From positions 145,093 to 209,092 of the forward strand of contig NZ_JAALXT010000009.1 of assembly GCF_011634775.1 (NCBI RefSeq): a DNA stretch of 64,000 bases, given 5' to 3'. Below are positions 53,874 to 63,803 of the stretch, piece by piece. The position numbers and the translations under genes were made by a program. Position 1 is the first letter of the stretch. Every line of letters starts with the position of its first letter. The stretch comes from Thalassoroseus pseudoceratinae (GTDB taxonomy: Bacteria > Planctomycetota > Planctomycetia > Planctomycetales > Planctomycetaceae). The notes below the pieces were generated by a model. That model saw only the letters and a program-made list of their open reading frames with translations, was not told the DNA's origin and did not search any database.

Positions 53874-55376
53874 TCATTCGGGAGACTTGCCAAGAACTTT
53901 CTCGAGCGCCGCGGCGATTTTCAGATGACTTAAATGAGGATCTTTCGACATCTTGCCATACTCAATCAGAGCTTTTGCTAAACGCTCTGAGACCACCTTT
54001 GATTCCGGCTCGCCATAGAAGTTTCGAACTTCATCAGGATCCCGTTGGGCGTCAAATAGCCAAGGGACATCGTTGACAGAAATGATGAGCTTGTAACGGG
54101 CATCCACGGCAGCCACCCATTGAGCATTCTGCCCAGCGTTTCGAAGAAATGTGACCCGTGGCCGTTCTTTGTCAGCCTTCTGGATTGCCGCAGCATCGAC
54201 TAACTCCGCAGACAGATCTCGTCCCTGATCGTGCGGGTTGCTTGGCAGATTCAAGAGCCCCATCACTGTGGGAGTCAAATCGACCGTGCCCATTGGCTGT
54301 GTATAGATTTCTCCGCTTCGAATCCGCTCCGGATAGCGAAGAATCATCGGCACACGGGCCGATCCTTCGTACGGATTCCCCTTGTTTTGGCGATCGTGTT
54401 CGTAACATAAGTCGCCATGGTCACTTGTCATGATGACGAGTGTTTGATCGAGTTGGCCTGTCTCTTCCATCTGTCTGAGTAAACGACCAATGTTGTCGTC
54501 AATGCACTTCACCATGCCAAAATACTTTGACATGTCATCGCCTCGAAATTTGGGATGTTTTTTGGATGCTCCCAGCCATTTGGGGGCGGGAATCCCGTTG
54601 AGGTATGTTCGCGGAGGAGCGAAGGGGAGGTTGTCAAATTGATGATCATAGGGCGGACGAACCGTATTGGGGCCATGCGGATCTGGATAGCTGATTACAG
54701 CAAGAAACGGTTTCTTTGTGTGTTGATCCGAAATGTAATCGATCGCACGATCGGTTAGCCAATCTGTCGAAAACGTTTCTTGGTCTGCTCCGTCCACTGC
54801 ATATGTTGGCTTGCCATTGTTCCTCGCACCGACCATTGGCTGTCCGTCTTTCAATGCAAATTTCTTCCAGTGACCACGATTGAACATGAACTTGGTAAAT
54901 TGGAATCCACCGTCGACTTTCGGCTGCCATTCCGGTTTGCCGTTTCCACCGAGATGCCATTTCCCGAAAAAGGCCGTTCGATATCCGGCATCATTTAAGC
55001 GGTCCGCGAGCGTCGGAACAGTACGATCCAAGACACGATTGTTCGTGGGCACACCAACCGTGTGAGGATACCGCCCGGTAATCATTGCTGCTCGGCAGGG
55101 AGAACACACGGGAGAGGTGGCGTAAGCTCGCGTGCACATCACGCCTTCCTTGGCGAGGCGATCCAAGTGTGGCGTGGAAACTACCGCCCCAAGCCCCCAC
55201 ATTTCGGCTTGTTCGCGTGGCATCCATTCTCGATAACACCCCAGCGTCCGAAAGTTGTGCTCGTCGGTGATAATCAAAAGCACGTTGGGCGCAGCGATTG
55301 TTAGTGAGGGTTTCGCCAGCGTCGCGACAAGCCAGACCATACCAACGATGCTGGACACAAGCTTTTGACGATCCAT
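53874..55376 (-). CDS. Secreted sulfatase with CSPCR active-site motif
   Basis: The protein has 500 residues. I start at the ATG 55376, which gives a signal (LVSSIVGMVWLVATLAKPSL); the open frame reaches 55409. Metal ligands are Asp38-Glu39 in IITDEHNF, where Glu replaces the usual second Asp. The modification site is C91-S-P-C-R95: it still fits C-x-P-x-R but has a second Cys where Ser or Ala is usual. GRYPHTVGVPTNN, GKWHLGGNGKPEW and TSDHGDLCYEHDRQNKG identify the sulfatase family. Confidence 0.9.
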   Translation of the reverse strand: MDRQKLVSSIVGMVWLVATLAKPSLTIAAPNVLLIITDEHNFRTLGCYREWMPREQAEMWGLGAVVSTPHLDRLAKEGVMCTRAYATSPVCSPCRAAMITGRYPHTVGVPTNNRVLDRTVPTLADRLNDAGYRTAFFGKWHLGGNGKPEWQPKVDGGFQFTKFMFNRGHWKKFALKDGQPMVGARNNGKPTYAVDGADQETFSTDWLTDRAIDYISDQHTKKPFLAVISYPDPHGPNTVRPPYDHQFDNLPFAPPRTYLNGIPAPKWLGASKKHPKFRGDDMSKYFGMVKCIDDNIGRLLRQMEETGQLDQTLVIMTSDHGDLCYEHDRQNKGNPYEGSARVPMILRYPERIRSGEIYTQPMGTVDLTPTVMGLLNLPSNPHDQGRDLSAELVDAAAIQKADKERPRVTFLRNAGQNAQWVAAVDARYKLIISVNDVPWLFDAQRDPDEVRNFYGEPESKVVSERLAKALIEYGKMSKDPHLSHLKIAAALEKVLGKSPE

Positions 55377-55916
55377 GAGAATTCCAACTCGATAGGATTT
55401 TGGATGCAACAGGGGGGGGCCGCTGTTGATCGGCGTTCATGATGCTACAGCCAAGGAAGTTGAAGAAAGCTGTGACTCGCGACGCAGATCGTTGCCGCAA
55501 CTGGATTCATTGAGTCACGCTCTTATCACAAGCTATCACACGCTGTTTCGCATTGCTAGTACCGCTTCAGCCGTGCGGTTGGTCGTGCGATTCACTCAAG
55601 GGCAAGCCATCGGTCGAATGTGGTGATGTTGGCGGCAACCGATGTATACAACTGATCGTTGTACTCAACCCGAGTCATTCACCTGCTCATCGGTGTTGAG
55701 TGGTATGGCTGCACACGGTGGAGTTTCGCATCGAGTCCCTTCTCCCTTCAGTGCGGGTATGGGCGATGAGTGGCAAATAGATAGGACAAAAGATGCACTA
55801 GTTGGTGTTCCAACAGATAGACTTGGGCTAAGTAAATCATCCGCGATTGACAATCAGATTCGATAAGAGCGGCAAAACCCGCCGAGGCACAATGAACGCA
55901 GTGGTTCTGCGGTTGG
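55377..55916. other. 540-base gap, nothing recognised
   Basis: Between the end of the metallophosphoesterase gene and the CSPCR sulfatase, both on the minus strand. It contains a small GTTGG-tgtt-CCAAC hairpin near 55800 and short unsupported frames. The sulfatase promoter should be near 55400-55450; I could not define it. Confidence 0.35.
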
Positions 55917-56852
55917 TTACTGTTGCTTCTGCATTGACTTCAGGGATACGAGCTGACAAGTTTTCTCGACGGAGTCCGCCGTTCCCACCGGCTGATAACG
56001 CAGTCGCATCTGACCGTCGTCAATTGTGATCAGCGTATAGCCGGGGCGGAACTCCGGCAGGTTGTAGCCGGGAGCGTTCTGTTCCTCCAAACGACGACTT
56101 TGGTTGTAGAGAGCCGAGGGAAAAACGATCTCGTGGACTGGCCTATGGTCCTCCCAGCCACGGATACCATTATGAAAGTGGCCATGCATTAGACATAGGA
56201 TACGATCCCGATGTCGGGTGAGGAGGTTGTAGAGTTCGTGTTGACCGTGTTCCGGTTTCACATACCAACCTCGATCGGGGTGTTGATTCGTGTGGGCAGG
56301 GACGTGCATGCACAATGCTACATAGGTTCCATCGTTTTCCGCCTCCTTACAGCTAGTCTCAAGCCAGGCGAGTTGGTCATCGGAGATGAAGCCATCGTGC
56401 GAGTCGGATCGGGCGTTGTTTAGTAAGAGAAATCGCAGCCATTTGTGTTCGACTACGGTGTCTACCGGCTGACGAATGTATTTCTCGAAGAGTGGCTGCG
56501 GATCATGGTTGCCGGGAATCTCGTGGACCGGCTTGCCGATCTTCTCCCGCGTTTTGAGGTAGATCGGGTACTGCAACTCACGCCCACCATCAACGATGTC
56601 CCCCAAATGGAGGACTAACTCGGCAGATGATTTGCCGATCTCTACAGCGGTTTGTTCCCAGAGTCGGGCGGCATGCTCTTTGTCGCGGTAGCCCAAGTGA
56701 GTGTCGCTGACAACCACGAGCGACAACCTCGGCAGCTTGCGACTCCGATCCGCCATCGCGAAACACTGAGGTGTCAATGTGAGACCACCAAAGCTCGATG
56801 CCGCTGAAAGCAAGAACGTCCGGCGTGTTGGTCTGAAGGTCGTTTCATGCAT
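55917..56852 (-). CDS. Tat-exported metallophosphoesterase
   Basis: The protein has 311 residues from ATG 56852; the open frame continues upstream to 56978, but the preceding 42 codons look non-coding. A twin-arginine signal is at T-R-R-T-F-L-L-S (residues 9-16). The calcineurin-like metal centre is complete: D50-x-H52 in VVSDTHLGY, GD in HLGDIVDGG, GNHD in EIPGNHDPQ, His in CMHVPAH, and GHFHNG. It hydrolyses a phosphomonoester or diester outside the cytoplasm. Divergent from the Na/Pi symporter gene, which suggests a joint role in phosphate acquisition (inference). Confidence 0.88.
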   Translation of the reverse strand: MHETTFRPTRRTFLLSAASSFGGLTLTPQCFAMADRSRKLPRLSLVVVSDTHLGYRDKEHAARLWEQTAVEIGKSSAELVLHLGDIVDGGRELQYPIYLKTREKIGKPVHEIPGNHDPQPLFEKYIRQPVDTVVEHKWLRFLLLNNARSDSHDGFISDDQLAWLETSCKEAENDGTYVALCMHVPAHTNQHPDRGWYVKPEHGQHELYNLLTRHRDRILCLMHGHFHNGIRGWEDHRPVHEIVFPSALYNQSRRLEEQNAPGYNLPEFRPGYTLITIDDGQMRLRYQPVGTADSVEKTCQLVSLKSMQKQQ

Positions 56853-57233
56853 GCGAATACTCCGAAACGCTCGAACCGAATTTCTAACAAGCGACGACTC
56901 CGGCCTACACCAAAATACAAAGACGGACTTCCTTCGCCAACACGATCGGACATTGGATTCATCGACATTTGCCGGCAACTTACCGAGGGAATGAGTGGCT
57001 AGACTGTCGCTTCCCGGACTCAGCTACCTGAGGCCCACTTCCGACGCGAACGAAAATGTGGCCCCGTACTTCCGTGAAGCCGAAAGTGTCATGCAAATTC
57101 CATTTCCATCGATGGCCGTCCTGTTTTTCAACAGTGTGGGCCGAGTTGTGACTTTTGGCGTTTCCATTACAATCATTACACCTTCACATAAAATTCACAA
57201 TTACACCCATCGGTTTTCGCCCATAGGCACTCA
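56853..57233. other. Divergent promoter region, metallophosphoesterase and Na/Pi symporter
   Basis: About 380 bases between divergent starts. An A/T-rich run with TTACAATC / ACAATTACAC segments near 57165-57210 could hold the symporter promoter. No Pho box (tandem CTGTCAT-like 7-mers) was seen. Confidence 0.35.
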
Positions 57234-58916
57234 ATGGACATCGCCAACCTCGTGCAAATCGTGTTGACCGTCATCGGCGGTCTGGGGATTTTTCTGCTGG
57301 GCATGAAGCATATGTCCGAGGGTATGCAGGCCGTGGCCGGCCCCAGCCTGCGGAAAATCATCGGAGCCGTCACCGACAATCGCCTTCTGGCGGCGACGGC
57401 AGGAATAATCGTCACCTGCGTTGTCCAGTCGAGTTCGATCACAACGGTCATGGTGATCGGATTCGTCAATAGCGGCGTCATGCAACTAACACAGGCTGTC
57501 GGCGTCATTATGGGAGCGAATATCGGTACCACCATCACCGGCTGGATTCTTGTGTTGAAGGTCGGCAAATATGGTCTGCCTCTGCTCGGGTTTGCCGCTT
57601 TTGTCTACCTGTTCAGTAAGGGGGATCGTTGGCGGTATTGGGCGTTGGCGGCGATGGGTGTCGGGATGGTGTTTTTCGGGCTGGAACTCATGAAAGACGC
57701 TTGCGGCCATATCAAAGAACTGCCTCAGTTCGAAGCCTGGTTTCGTAATTTTCAGGCCGATGATTATCTGGGGGTTATGAGCTGCGCGTTGGTGGGTTGC
57801 TTGCTGACCATACTTGTCCAGTCATCGTCCGCCACGCTGGGTATCACCATCTCGCTCGCGTTCCAGGGACTCATCTCCTATCCCACAGCGGCAGCACTTG
57901 TTTTGGGCGAGAACATCGGCACGACGATCACCGCCTATTTGGCCTCGCTGGGAGCCACCACGAATGCTCGACGGGCCGCCTACTTCCATGTGATCTTCAA
58001 TTTGGTTGGCGTATTCTGGATCACACTGATCTTCCCCTGGTATATCGAACTGATTCAGTGGCTCATTGATGGCAGTGTCGACCAGGCTGTCATGCAGAAT
58101 GGAGAGGCGACCTACCCCACGACCACACGGGCCATCGCAGCGACGCACAGTATCTTCAACGTCGTTAACACGCTGCTGTTTCTGCCGTTTCTTCCCGTCT
58201 TTGTTCGGTGGCTAGAGCGGATGGTACCTGCCAAACCGTACAAAGAGAAACCGCACCTTGATGACCTAGATATCCGGATGCTCGAGACGCCACTTCTCGC
58301 CATCGAGCAATCTCGCAAAGAGATCCTTAAGATGGGCGATGGATGCCGAAAGATGATGCAGTGGCTGCGAACCCTACTCGAACAGGAAGAACCGGATCGC
58401 CGTCTCGCCGATCGGCTCTACCGCCGCGAGCAAGTGCTTGACTCCATCCAAGATGAGGTCGCAATTTTCATGACAAGTTTGCTTTCTGGCAGCGTTCCTC
58501 ACGCTGTGGCCGAGGAAGCCCGCGAGCAACTCCGTATGGCCCACGAATACGAGGCGATCAGCGATTATCTATTGAACTTGCTCAAACTCGATCAGAACCT
58601 TCGCAAGGACGGACTCCGCTTTACCGATACCCAACGTGCCGACCTGCTGACGCTACATGAAATGGTTGCCAACTACTTCGACCGAGTCGATCAGGCGAAC
58701 GTGAGCCGAGACGATACCGTACTCCTGGCCATCGATACCCATCGCAAACAAATTAAAACGAACATCAAACAGTTACGCGACCGCCACTTGGAAGAGCTTT
58801 CAAACAGGACGGTTCCACCGCGTATTAGCATCGCGTTCATGACCGCCCTGAATGCGTACACCCGGGTCCGCGACCATTCACAGAATATTGCCGAAGCGAT
58901 TTCCGGGGCCACGTAA
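57234..58916 (+). CDS. Na+/phosphate symporter with PhoU-like C-terminal domain
   Basis: The protein has 560 residues. The membrane part (~1-330) has the two family repeats: QSSS at 65-68 with GANIGTT at 94-100, and QSSSATLGI at 196-204 with GENIGTT near 225-231, the sodium and phosphate binding signatures of the NptA/SLC34-related family. Residues ~350-555 are a helical PhoU-like domain (a kinked bundle with many E/R/L heptads, QDEVAIFMTSLLSG). It imports phosphate with sodium, and the PhoU-like tail probably senses phosphate status. Confidence 0.9.
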   Translation: MDIANLVQIVLTVIGGLGIFLLGMKHMSEGMQAVAGPSLRKIIGAVTDNRLLAATAGIIVTCVVQSSSITTVMVIGFVNSGVMQLTQAVGVIMGANIGTTITGWILVLKVGKYGLPLLGFAAFVYLFSKGDRWRYWALAAMGVGMVFFGLELMKDACGHIKELPQFEAWFRNFQADDYLGVMSCALVGCLLTILVQSSSATLGITISLAFQGLISYPTAAALVLGENIGTTITAYLASLGATTNARRAAYFHVIFNLVGVFWITLIFPWYIELIQWLIDGSVDQAVMQNGEATYPTTTRAIAATHSIFNVVNTLLFLPFLPVFVRWLERMVPAKPYKEKPHLDDLDIRMLETPLLAIEQSRKEILKMGDGCRKMMQWLRTLLEQEEPDRRLADRLYRREQVLDSIQDEVAIFMTSLLSGSVPHAVAEEAREQLRMAHEYEAISDYLLNLLKLDQNLRKDGLRFTDTQRADLLTLHEMVANYFDRVDQANVSRDDTVLLAIDTHRKQIKTNIKQLRDRHLEELSNRTVPPRISIAFMTALNAYTRVRDHSQNIAEAISGAT

Positions 58917-58937
58917 ACTGTTTGAAGTCACTGGAAC

Positions 58938-58961
58938 GCTGATGGTGTCGGCGCCATCAGC
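58938..58961. terminator. Bidirectional stem-loop between convergent genes
   Basis: GCTGATGGTG-tcgg-CGCCATCAGC makes a ten-pair stem (one G-T) with a four-base loop. It starts 22 bases after the symporter stop and lies 97 bases before the end of the minus-strand sulfatase. It is the best terminator-like structure in the window, although the T-run is short. Confidence 0.45.
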
Positions 58962-59057
58962 TTGACACGCGACCTTCAAGAGCCGACTCAAGATCTGGGT
59001 GGTTTTCAAGATTGATTACACGGCTGTCTCTGTCAGGGTCCGAATCAATAGCCAGCA

Positions 59058-60587
59058 TTATCGTTCGGTCTGATTGTCGGTCGCCCCCCGCGAACTCTTT
59101 CGCCATGCAGGAAACGTATCAAGGTACGACCAGCGGAAGTTCTTGTTCCGGCGATAGCGAAGGTCCCGATTCTTGACTTGTTCGGCCACAAAAGCCTCGA
59201 CATTCGCCGGATCGAGAAACGGATCGCGAGTTTCCTTTTGCATCTCGGTCAGCGTTTTGATCAGTCGGGTTTTGACGGCGGCATACTCTGAATCGTCGGC
59301 GAGATTGTGCCATTCATGCGGGTCGTTCTTGAGGTCATAGAGTTCAAAACGCGGCGGACGGAGCCAACGGTCGAATCCGTTTCGCACGTGTAGGGCAATT
59401 GCGGATTGGTCCGCAGTCGTCGCGCCGGAGACAACGAAATACGGATGTGACGGATTGAGGTAAGAGCGTGCAATCAGATTGTCCGTTCCAGGCCGCGGAC
59501 TTGAGATCAGCTTGAACCGCTCATCGCGTACGGAATGCTGGACAAAACAGTTTCCGGGAAACGACCCCGTTGTGAAGCCAAAGATGTATCGCCGCGTCTT
59601 GTCGGTAGCAGCCTCTGCCAACAACGGCTGTAAAGCCCGACCTGGCAAGTTGCCTTCGGGTTGAACGCCAGCGGCTCGAAGTGCGGTCGGGAGCAAGTCG
59701 AGCGTGGAAACCAGTTCGTGCCGAACCTGACCCGACTGCGTATGCCCCGGCCAACGAACGATCATCGGAACACGAAGTCCCGGTTCGTAGACCGTTCCCT
59801 TGCCACGGGGAAACTGGGCCCCGTGATCACCAATGTAAAAAACGAGCGTATTGTCGGCCTGCCCCGTCTTCTTCAATTCGTCAAGCAGTAGTCCGACGGC
59901 ATGGTCCAACCGCTCAAGACAATTATAGTAGTTCGCCACTTGCTTTCTTAGTCGAGGAGTGTCGACACCAATCCACGGCATCGGTTTCACTTCGTCAGCG
60001 TCCAACGGGTCAATCGGCAACTGATTCGCCTGACGCAGAAACGGAAGATGAGCATCCGGGTAGTTGACGGATAGGAACCAGGGGGCACCGTCAGGCTGAG
60101 CGAAAAACCGATTGGCTTCGGCAGCGTAATCGGCGGGTGACTGCTTGCGTTGGAAATTCGCGGATGGAATTGCGGTGAAATCGAACGGAAAGGCAGACGC
60201 GGGGTTCACATGAAGTTTTCCAATGATGCCCGTACGGTAACCCCTCTTTTTCAACAGCGTGACGAAATTCGGCGTGTCTTCGCGATACATGGCAAACTTG
60301 TGCGTCGCCAGCCCGATATGCCCGTTCTGGTGCGGACGCAATCCGGTAAGAAAACAGGCTCGCGACGGCGAACAGACCGAGTAGGGCACAAACGCATTCG
60401 CGAATCGCACACCCTCGGCGGCTAACCCGTCAAGATTCGGGGTAGAAGCGTAAGGATCACCATAGCAACCCAGTTCCGGGCCGTTGTCCTCCGAGACGAT
60501 CAACAGCACGTTCGGTTGATCATCAGCAAGACTGGAAGTAAACGTCAGCAGGAGACCACAGACAGAATAGAATAGTGTCTTCATCAT
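59058..60587 (-). CDS. Secreted sulfatase
   Basis: The protein has 509 residues. Signal peptide LFYSVCGLLLTFTSSLA. Metal site Glu33-Asp34 in IVSEDNGPELGCYG; formylglycine site C72-S-P-S-R76 (VCSPSRACFLTG). GKLHVNP, YIGDHGAQFPRGKG, PMIVRWPGHTQSGQ and LYDLKNDPHEWHNLA support a type I sulfatase close to the N-sulfoglucosamine sulfohydrolase type ('SEDNGPELGCYG' opening). A second ATG codon follows immediately (MM), so the start is uncertain by one residue. Confidence 0.92.
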   Translation of the reverse strand: MMKTLFYSVCGLLLTFTSSLADDQPNVLLIVSEDNGPELGCYGDPYASTPNLDGLAAEGVRFANAFVPYSVCSPSRACFLTGLRPHQNGHIGLATHKFAMYREDTPNFVTLLKKRGYRTGIIGKLHVNPASAFPFDFTAIPSANFQRKQSPADYAAEANRFFAQPDGAPWFLSVNYPDAHLPFLRQANQLPIDPLDADEVKPMPWIGVDTPRLRKQVANYYNCLERLDHAVGLLLDELKKTGQADNTLVFYIGDHGAQFPRGKGTVYEPGLRVPMIVRWPGHTQSGQVRHELVSTLDLLPTALRAAGVQPEGNLPGRALQPLLAEAATDKTRRYIFGFTTGSFPGNCFVQHSVRDERFKLISSPRPGTDNLIARSYLNPSHPYFVVSGATTADQSAIALHVRNGFDRWLRPPRFELYDLKNDPHEWHNLADDSEYAAVKTRLIKTLTEMQKETRDPFLDPANVEAFVAEQVKNRDLRYRRNKNFRWSYLDTFPAWRKSSRGATDNQTER

Positions 60588-61014
60588 AAATCGAATCTCC
60601 TAACTCTTCCTCGTATCCCAGCCAACTGGAACGTACCAATCCATCGTGAAAGAATACAACCAATGTATTCCTAGCACATACAGGCATCATCAATGTTCGA
60701 TGGTCATCATTCAACTCACCGGCAGACTTTGGATATCTTGAAAAGTATCTCGTACGAGTTCTAAAAAAGTACCTCTGTAGACTAGCAGATAGTCGAATCA
60801 CTACAGTACCGAGCTTGATCTACGTGCCGTGAACATTGCTTTCCGGTTTCGCGTGTCGATGAGCGGTTGGGCAGAGAACACCGACAGAAGACATTCCGCG
60901 TGTGATCTGTAGCTGATCGGACTGGCATCCGGATCCCCTTGCAAAGACCCATAGTGACCGAGAGGCCTTGACCACTGAGCAATCGAGATTTTGACGCTGA
61001 GCTGGGCAGGGCAT
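60588..61014. other. 427-base gap, nothing recognised
   Basis: Between the end of the unknown lipoprotein gene and the sulfatase start, both minus strand. Short minus-strand frames (60782-61014) have no domain or start support. The sulfatase promoter should lie close to 60600-60700. Confidence 0.35.
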
Positions 61015-63735
61015 TCAGTCCTGGTTTCGATAGTTCCGGATACGTTCGGGATCGATCATAATTGAGTAAGTCGAATACGATTCTGAAGACTTGAGGGAAC
61101 TCAGAATCGCTTCGCTGGATTTGTCTTCGGACTCACCTTGTTGCTCCTTGGCCGCCTTGTAGCCAAAGGCAACATCTCGGAAATCGCCTGCCAACAGTGC
61201 ATATTCGTTGGGATGGTGACCTCGAAACTCAGCTAGCTTCTGAAGTGATTGACTATAGAACTGGATCGCTTGTTCCCATTTCGACTGTCTTGCAAGTTCG
61301 TCCGCCTGATACCACAACTTTCGAATCGTCTGGATTTCATCTGTTTGCTCGAACCGACAACGCATCAACCAAAAATCGAGGCGGAGAGTCCGATGAATGA
61401 AATCCATGGAATTCTCGGAACGATCATTTCGGTTTGCCCACTGCAGCTCGCTGAAGTCTTCGTGTAGTATTTCCGCTTCTTTCCAGGCATCTGCGGCGGC
61501 ATCCCAATGACCATTCCGCGTGAGCGAGTCCGCATATCGTGCCTGAGTTGAAGCCGGTCTGGAGTAGATCAGCGGCCGCCAAACAATCGTTGTCACGTCT
61601 TTGTTTTTCAGCCGTTCAATGCAATATTCGAATAACAGTTTTGCGACGAGAAAGTTGTCGACTTGTTGGCTGGGCGATTTTGCTTGGTCCAAATCAATCC
61701 ATCTTGCCAACCGCTGATGCAATTCCTGATCCTCTGAAAAGAATTCGCGAAATGCTTCGCGATCACCGGCCTCACCAATCTTACGGCTAATCAACCGAGC
61801 TGCCATCCACTGCAGATCGATCGTGTTCGGATTTTGCTCGGCACCGTCGAGTAAACTATTGATCCCCCGGCGAATCCAGACGTAACGCGCCCAATAACCG
61901 TTCATACGAGAAGGAGTGTTGTACGCGAGCTGCCAAGCCCGCCAAAACCATGCTCCGGTCACGTGGGGAATACGGTTTGTGGCCCGCTGCAACGCTTCAT
62001 CGCCGCGATCGAACTTCTCAAAATTGAACAAATCACCTGCCAATCCTAAATCCAATTTGGCCCACACGATTTCATTCGACTTTGATAAATTTGAAAGACT
62101 CTTAGGAACTGTGAATTGAATCAATAGTCGATTCTTCTCAGTTTCGGTTTGAATGCCGTCGAAGATGTCATCGATGACATTCAGAAAGGCGGCTGTTCGC
62201 TCCCTGGTCTTTTCCTCATGGGTCACTGGATGACCTTCGTAGGGAATGGCGAAGGGAACACCATCCATCCCTAACGTTGCGAGTTGCGCCTTGACAGTCA
62301 CTCGATTGATATGATCTTCGATAGCGTCTTGCGTCTGGACTTGTAACTTGCGGAGTTCCGCACCGAGACGTTGACCCACCGACTGGGCTGTGGCTTCCCG
62401 AGTGAACTTCGCGGAAATCTCCACTGTTCTTTCTCGGTCCAAGCGAACGGCACCCGTGAACTCATTCAAAGTCGCCAATTTGTACCAGATCGGTCCGTCA
62501 TTGAGCATCTGAAAGATATTCCCAAGCACGAGACGGTCGGGTTTTCGCTGGCCCATGCCGGACACCACGATGTCGCCGGGCTGAGAAAGACGCCGGGCGA
62601 GTTCTGTTGGCTTCTTCTTCTCATTCTGGAGCATCGTCTGAAGTGTTTCCGGCGTTTGGGCGACGACGAGTTCTCGATTGTCGATTGCGACATATTCAAA
62701 CGCGGGCACGAACACATTCAGGTCGAATTCGCCCACCCCGTAATAGGTACCATAATGTGTGCCGGTGAGGACGACTTCCAATCGGCCCTCGGAAACCAGA
62801 TCTCGCAGAAGGTCGGCTTGCCGCCTGCCTTTAGCAGCGATCACCGTCAGACGACGCGGAAAGTTGAGACGGCGATTGACGAACGACTGAGCCTGGATCG
62901 ACAGCGGTTCGCTCCGCAATCCCGTCTTCGGATTTCGCAATTCGATGTTCGCGATAGGGAACTCCTGCGGAAGACGGGACGTAAGGAAGACGTGGAACCG
63001 CAGTTCCAATGGTAACTCGTCGTCGATGAGAAGGGATTCGTCGATTCCATCAAGCGTGAAAATGGCGGACGCTTTGGTTCCGCAAGCGATATAGCTACGG
63101 TATTCGTCGATATTTCCCACATTGACTCCGAATGGAACCGGTTGACCGTCACTGTCGGTAAATCGAATTGGGCTGTAGATTCGGGGAGGCGGGAAAAAGC
63201 TACCGGCGGGGATTCGAAAGCCGTCAACACCGTCCAGAGACATCGGTTCGGGCTGGGGATCGTCCGGCACTTCGCGTGGCACAAGCGACTTGCGCCATTG
63301 CCGTATCAAGGATTTGAGTTCAACGGGTCGTGACAAACGTGCCGCTGCTGCCCATTCGACGCCGTGACTCCATCTGTCACCGGTTCGCTCGCCGGACTCC
63401 GGTCCGCCGAAAATCGCCAGTTCCTCGACATTCATCTCACTCAACCGCCCCCACGAGATCGGTCCCGGAAGCTTGTTGAGAATTGGCAGCGTTCCGAAAT
63501 ACTGATCTCCGGACAGAGGTTTCGGTTGAACTCGACAGCCGACTGTAAAATCGTCGACCGCGTAACGGACTACTGATTGCACGGTCCGTTGATCGATCAC
63601 CGTGGAATCGGTTTCGTTGAGCTCGTCTTGCCCATGGCAACCTGCTGCAAATGTCACAAGTCCAACAATGATCATGAGCCACTTAAGCTGGTGGGATTTT
63701 CGCACGGTCAAATCACTCTGCTGAAAAGTGGTCAT
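61015..63735 (-). CDS. Large lipoprotein of unknown function with TPR-like C-terminus
   Basis: The protein has 906 residues from ATG 63735; a TTG at 63762 would add nine. The signal segment KWLMIIVGLVTFAAGC ends in a lipobox-like FAAGC, so it is probably anchored by lipid. Residues ~40-570 form an alpha/beta region of no known family (ISWGRLSEMNVEELAIFGG, LELRFHVFLTSRLPQEFP, RLTVIAAKGRRQADLL). Residues ~580-880 are helix pairs with W/L/A spacing (WDAAADAWKEAEILHEDF, SKWEQAIQFYSQSLQKLAEF) like TPRs. I do not recognise a catalytic motif. Similar long proteins seem specific to Planctomycetes. Confidence 0.6.
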   Translation of the reverse strand: MTTFQQSDLTVRKSHQLKWLMIIVGLVTFAAGCHGQDELNETDSTVIDQRTVQSVVRYAVDDFTVGCRVQPKPLSGDQYFGTLPILNKLPGPISWGRLSEMNVEELAIFGGPESGERTGDRWSHGVEWAAAARLSRPVELKSLIRQWRKSLVPREVPDDPQPEPMSLDGVDGFRIPAGSFFPPPRIYSPIRFTDSDGQPVPFGVNVGNIDEYRSYIACGTKASAIFTLDGIDESLLIDDELPLELRFHVFLTSRLPQEFPIANIELRNPKTGLRSEPLSIQAQSFVNRRLNFPRRLTVIAAKGRRQADLLRDLVSEGRLEVVLTGTHYGTYYGVGEFDLNVFVPAFEYVAIDNRELVVAQTPETLQTMLQNEKKKPTELARRLSQPGDIVVSGMGQRKPDRLVLGNIFQMLNDGPIWYKLATLNEFTGAVRLDRERTVEISAKFTREATAQSVGQRLGAELRKLQVQTQDAIEDHINRVTVKAQLATLGMDGVPFAIPYEGHPVTHEEKTRERTAAFLNVIDDIFDGIQTETEKNRLLIQFTVPKSLSNLSKSNEIVWAKLDLGLAGDLFNFEKFDRGDEALQRATNRIPHVTGAWFWRAWQLAYNTPSRMNGYWARYVWIRRGINSLLDGAEQNPNTIDLQWMAARLISRKIGEAGDREAFREFFSEDQELHQRLARWIDLDQAKSPSQQVDNFLVAKLLFEYCIERLKNKDVTTIVWRPLIYSRPASTQARYADSLTRNGHWDAAADAWKEAEILHEDFSELQWANRNDRSENSMDFIHRTLRLDFWLMRCRFEQTDEIQTIRKLWYQADELARQSKWEQAIQFYSQSLQKLAEFRGHHPNEYALLAGDFRDVAFGYKAAKEQQGESEDKSSEAILSSLKSSESYSTYSIMIDPERIRNYRNQD

Positions 63736-63781
63736 CACTACGGCCTGAAACGATGTTACCAAAACTCACTCTGCTTGTGTG

Positions 63782-63803
63782 AATCACTGATCAAACCGTG
63801 ATT
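63782..63803. promoter_or_regulatory. Inverted repeat upstream of the unknown lipoprotein gene
   Basis: AATCAC-N10-GTGATT (63782-63803) lies 20-47 bases before the possible starts, with TGATCA near its centre. Spacing of 16 bases between half-site centres suits a helix-turn-helix dimer. Operator role inferred. Confidence 0.25.
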
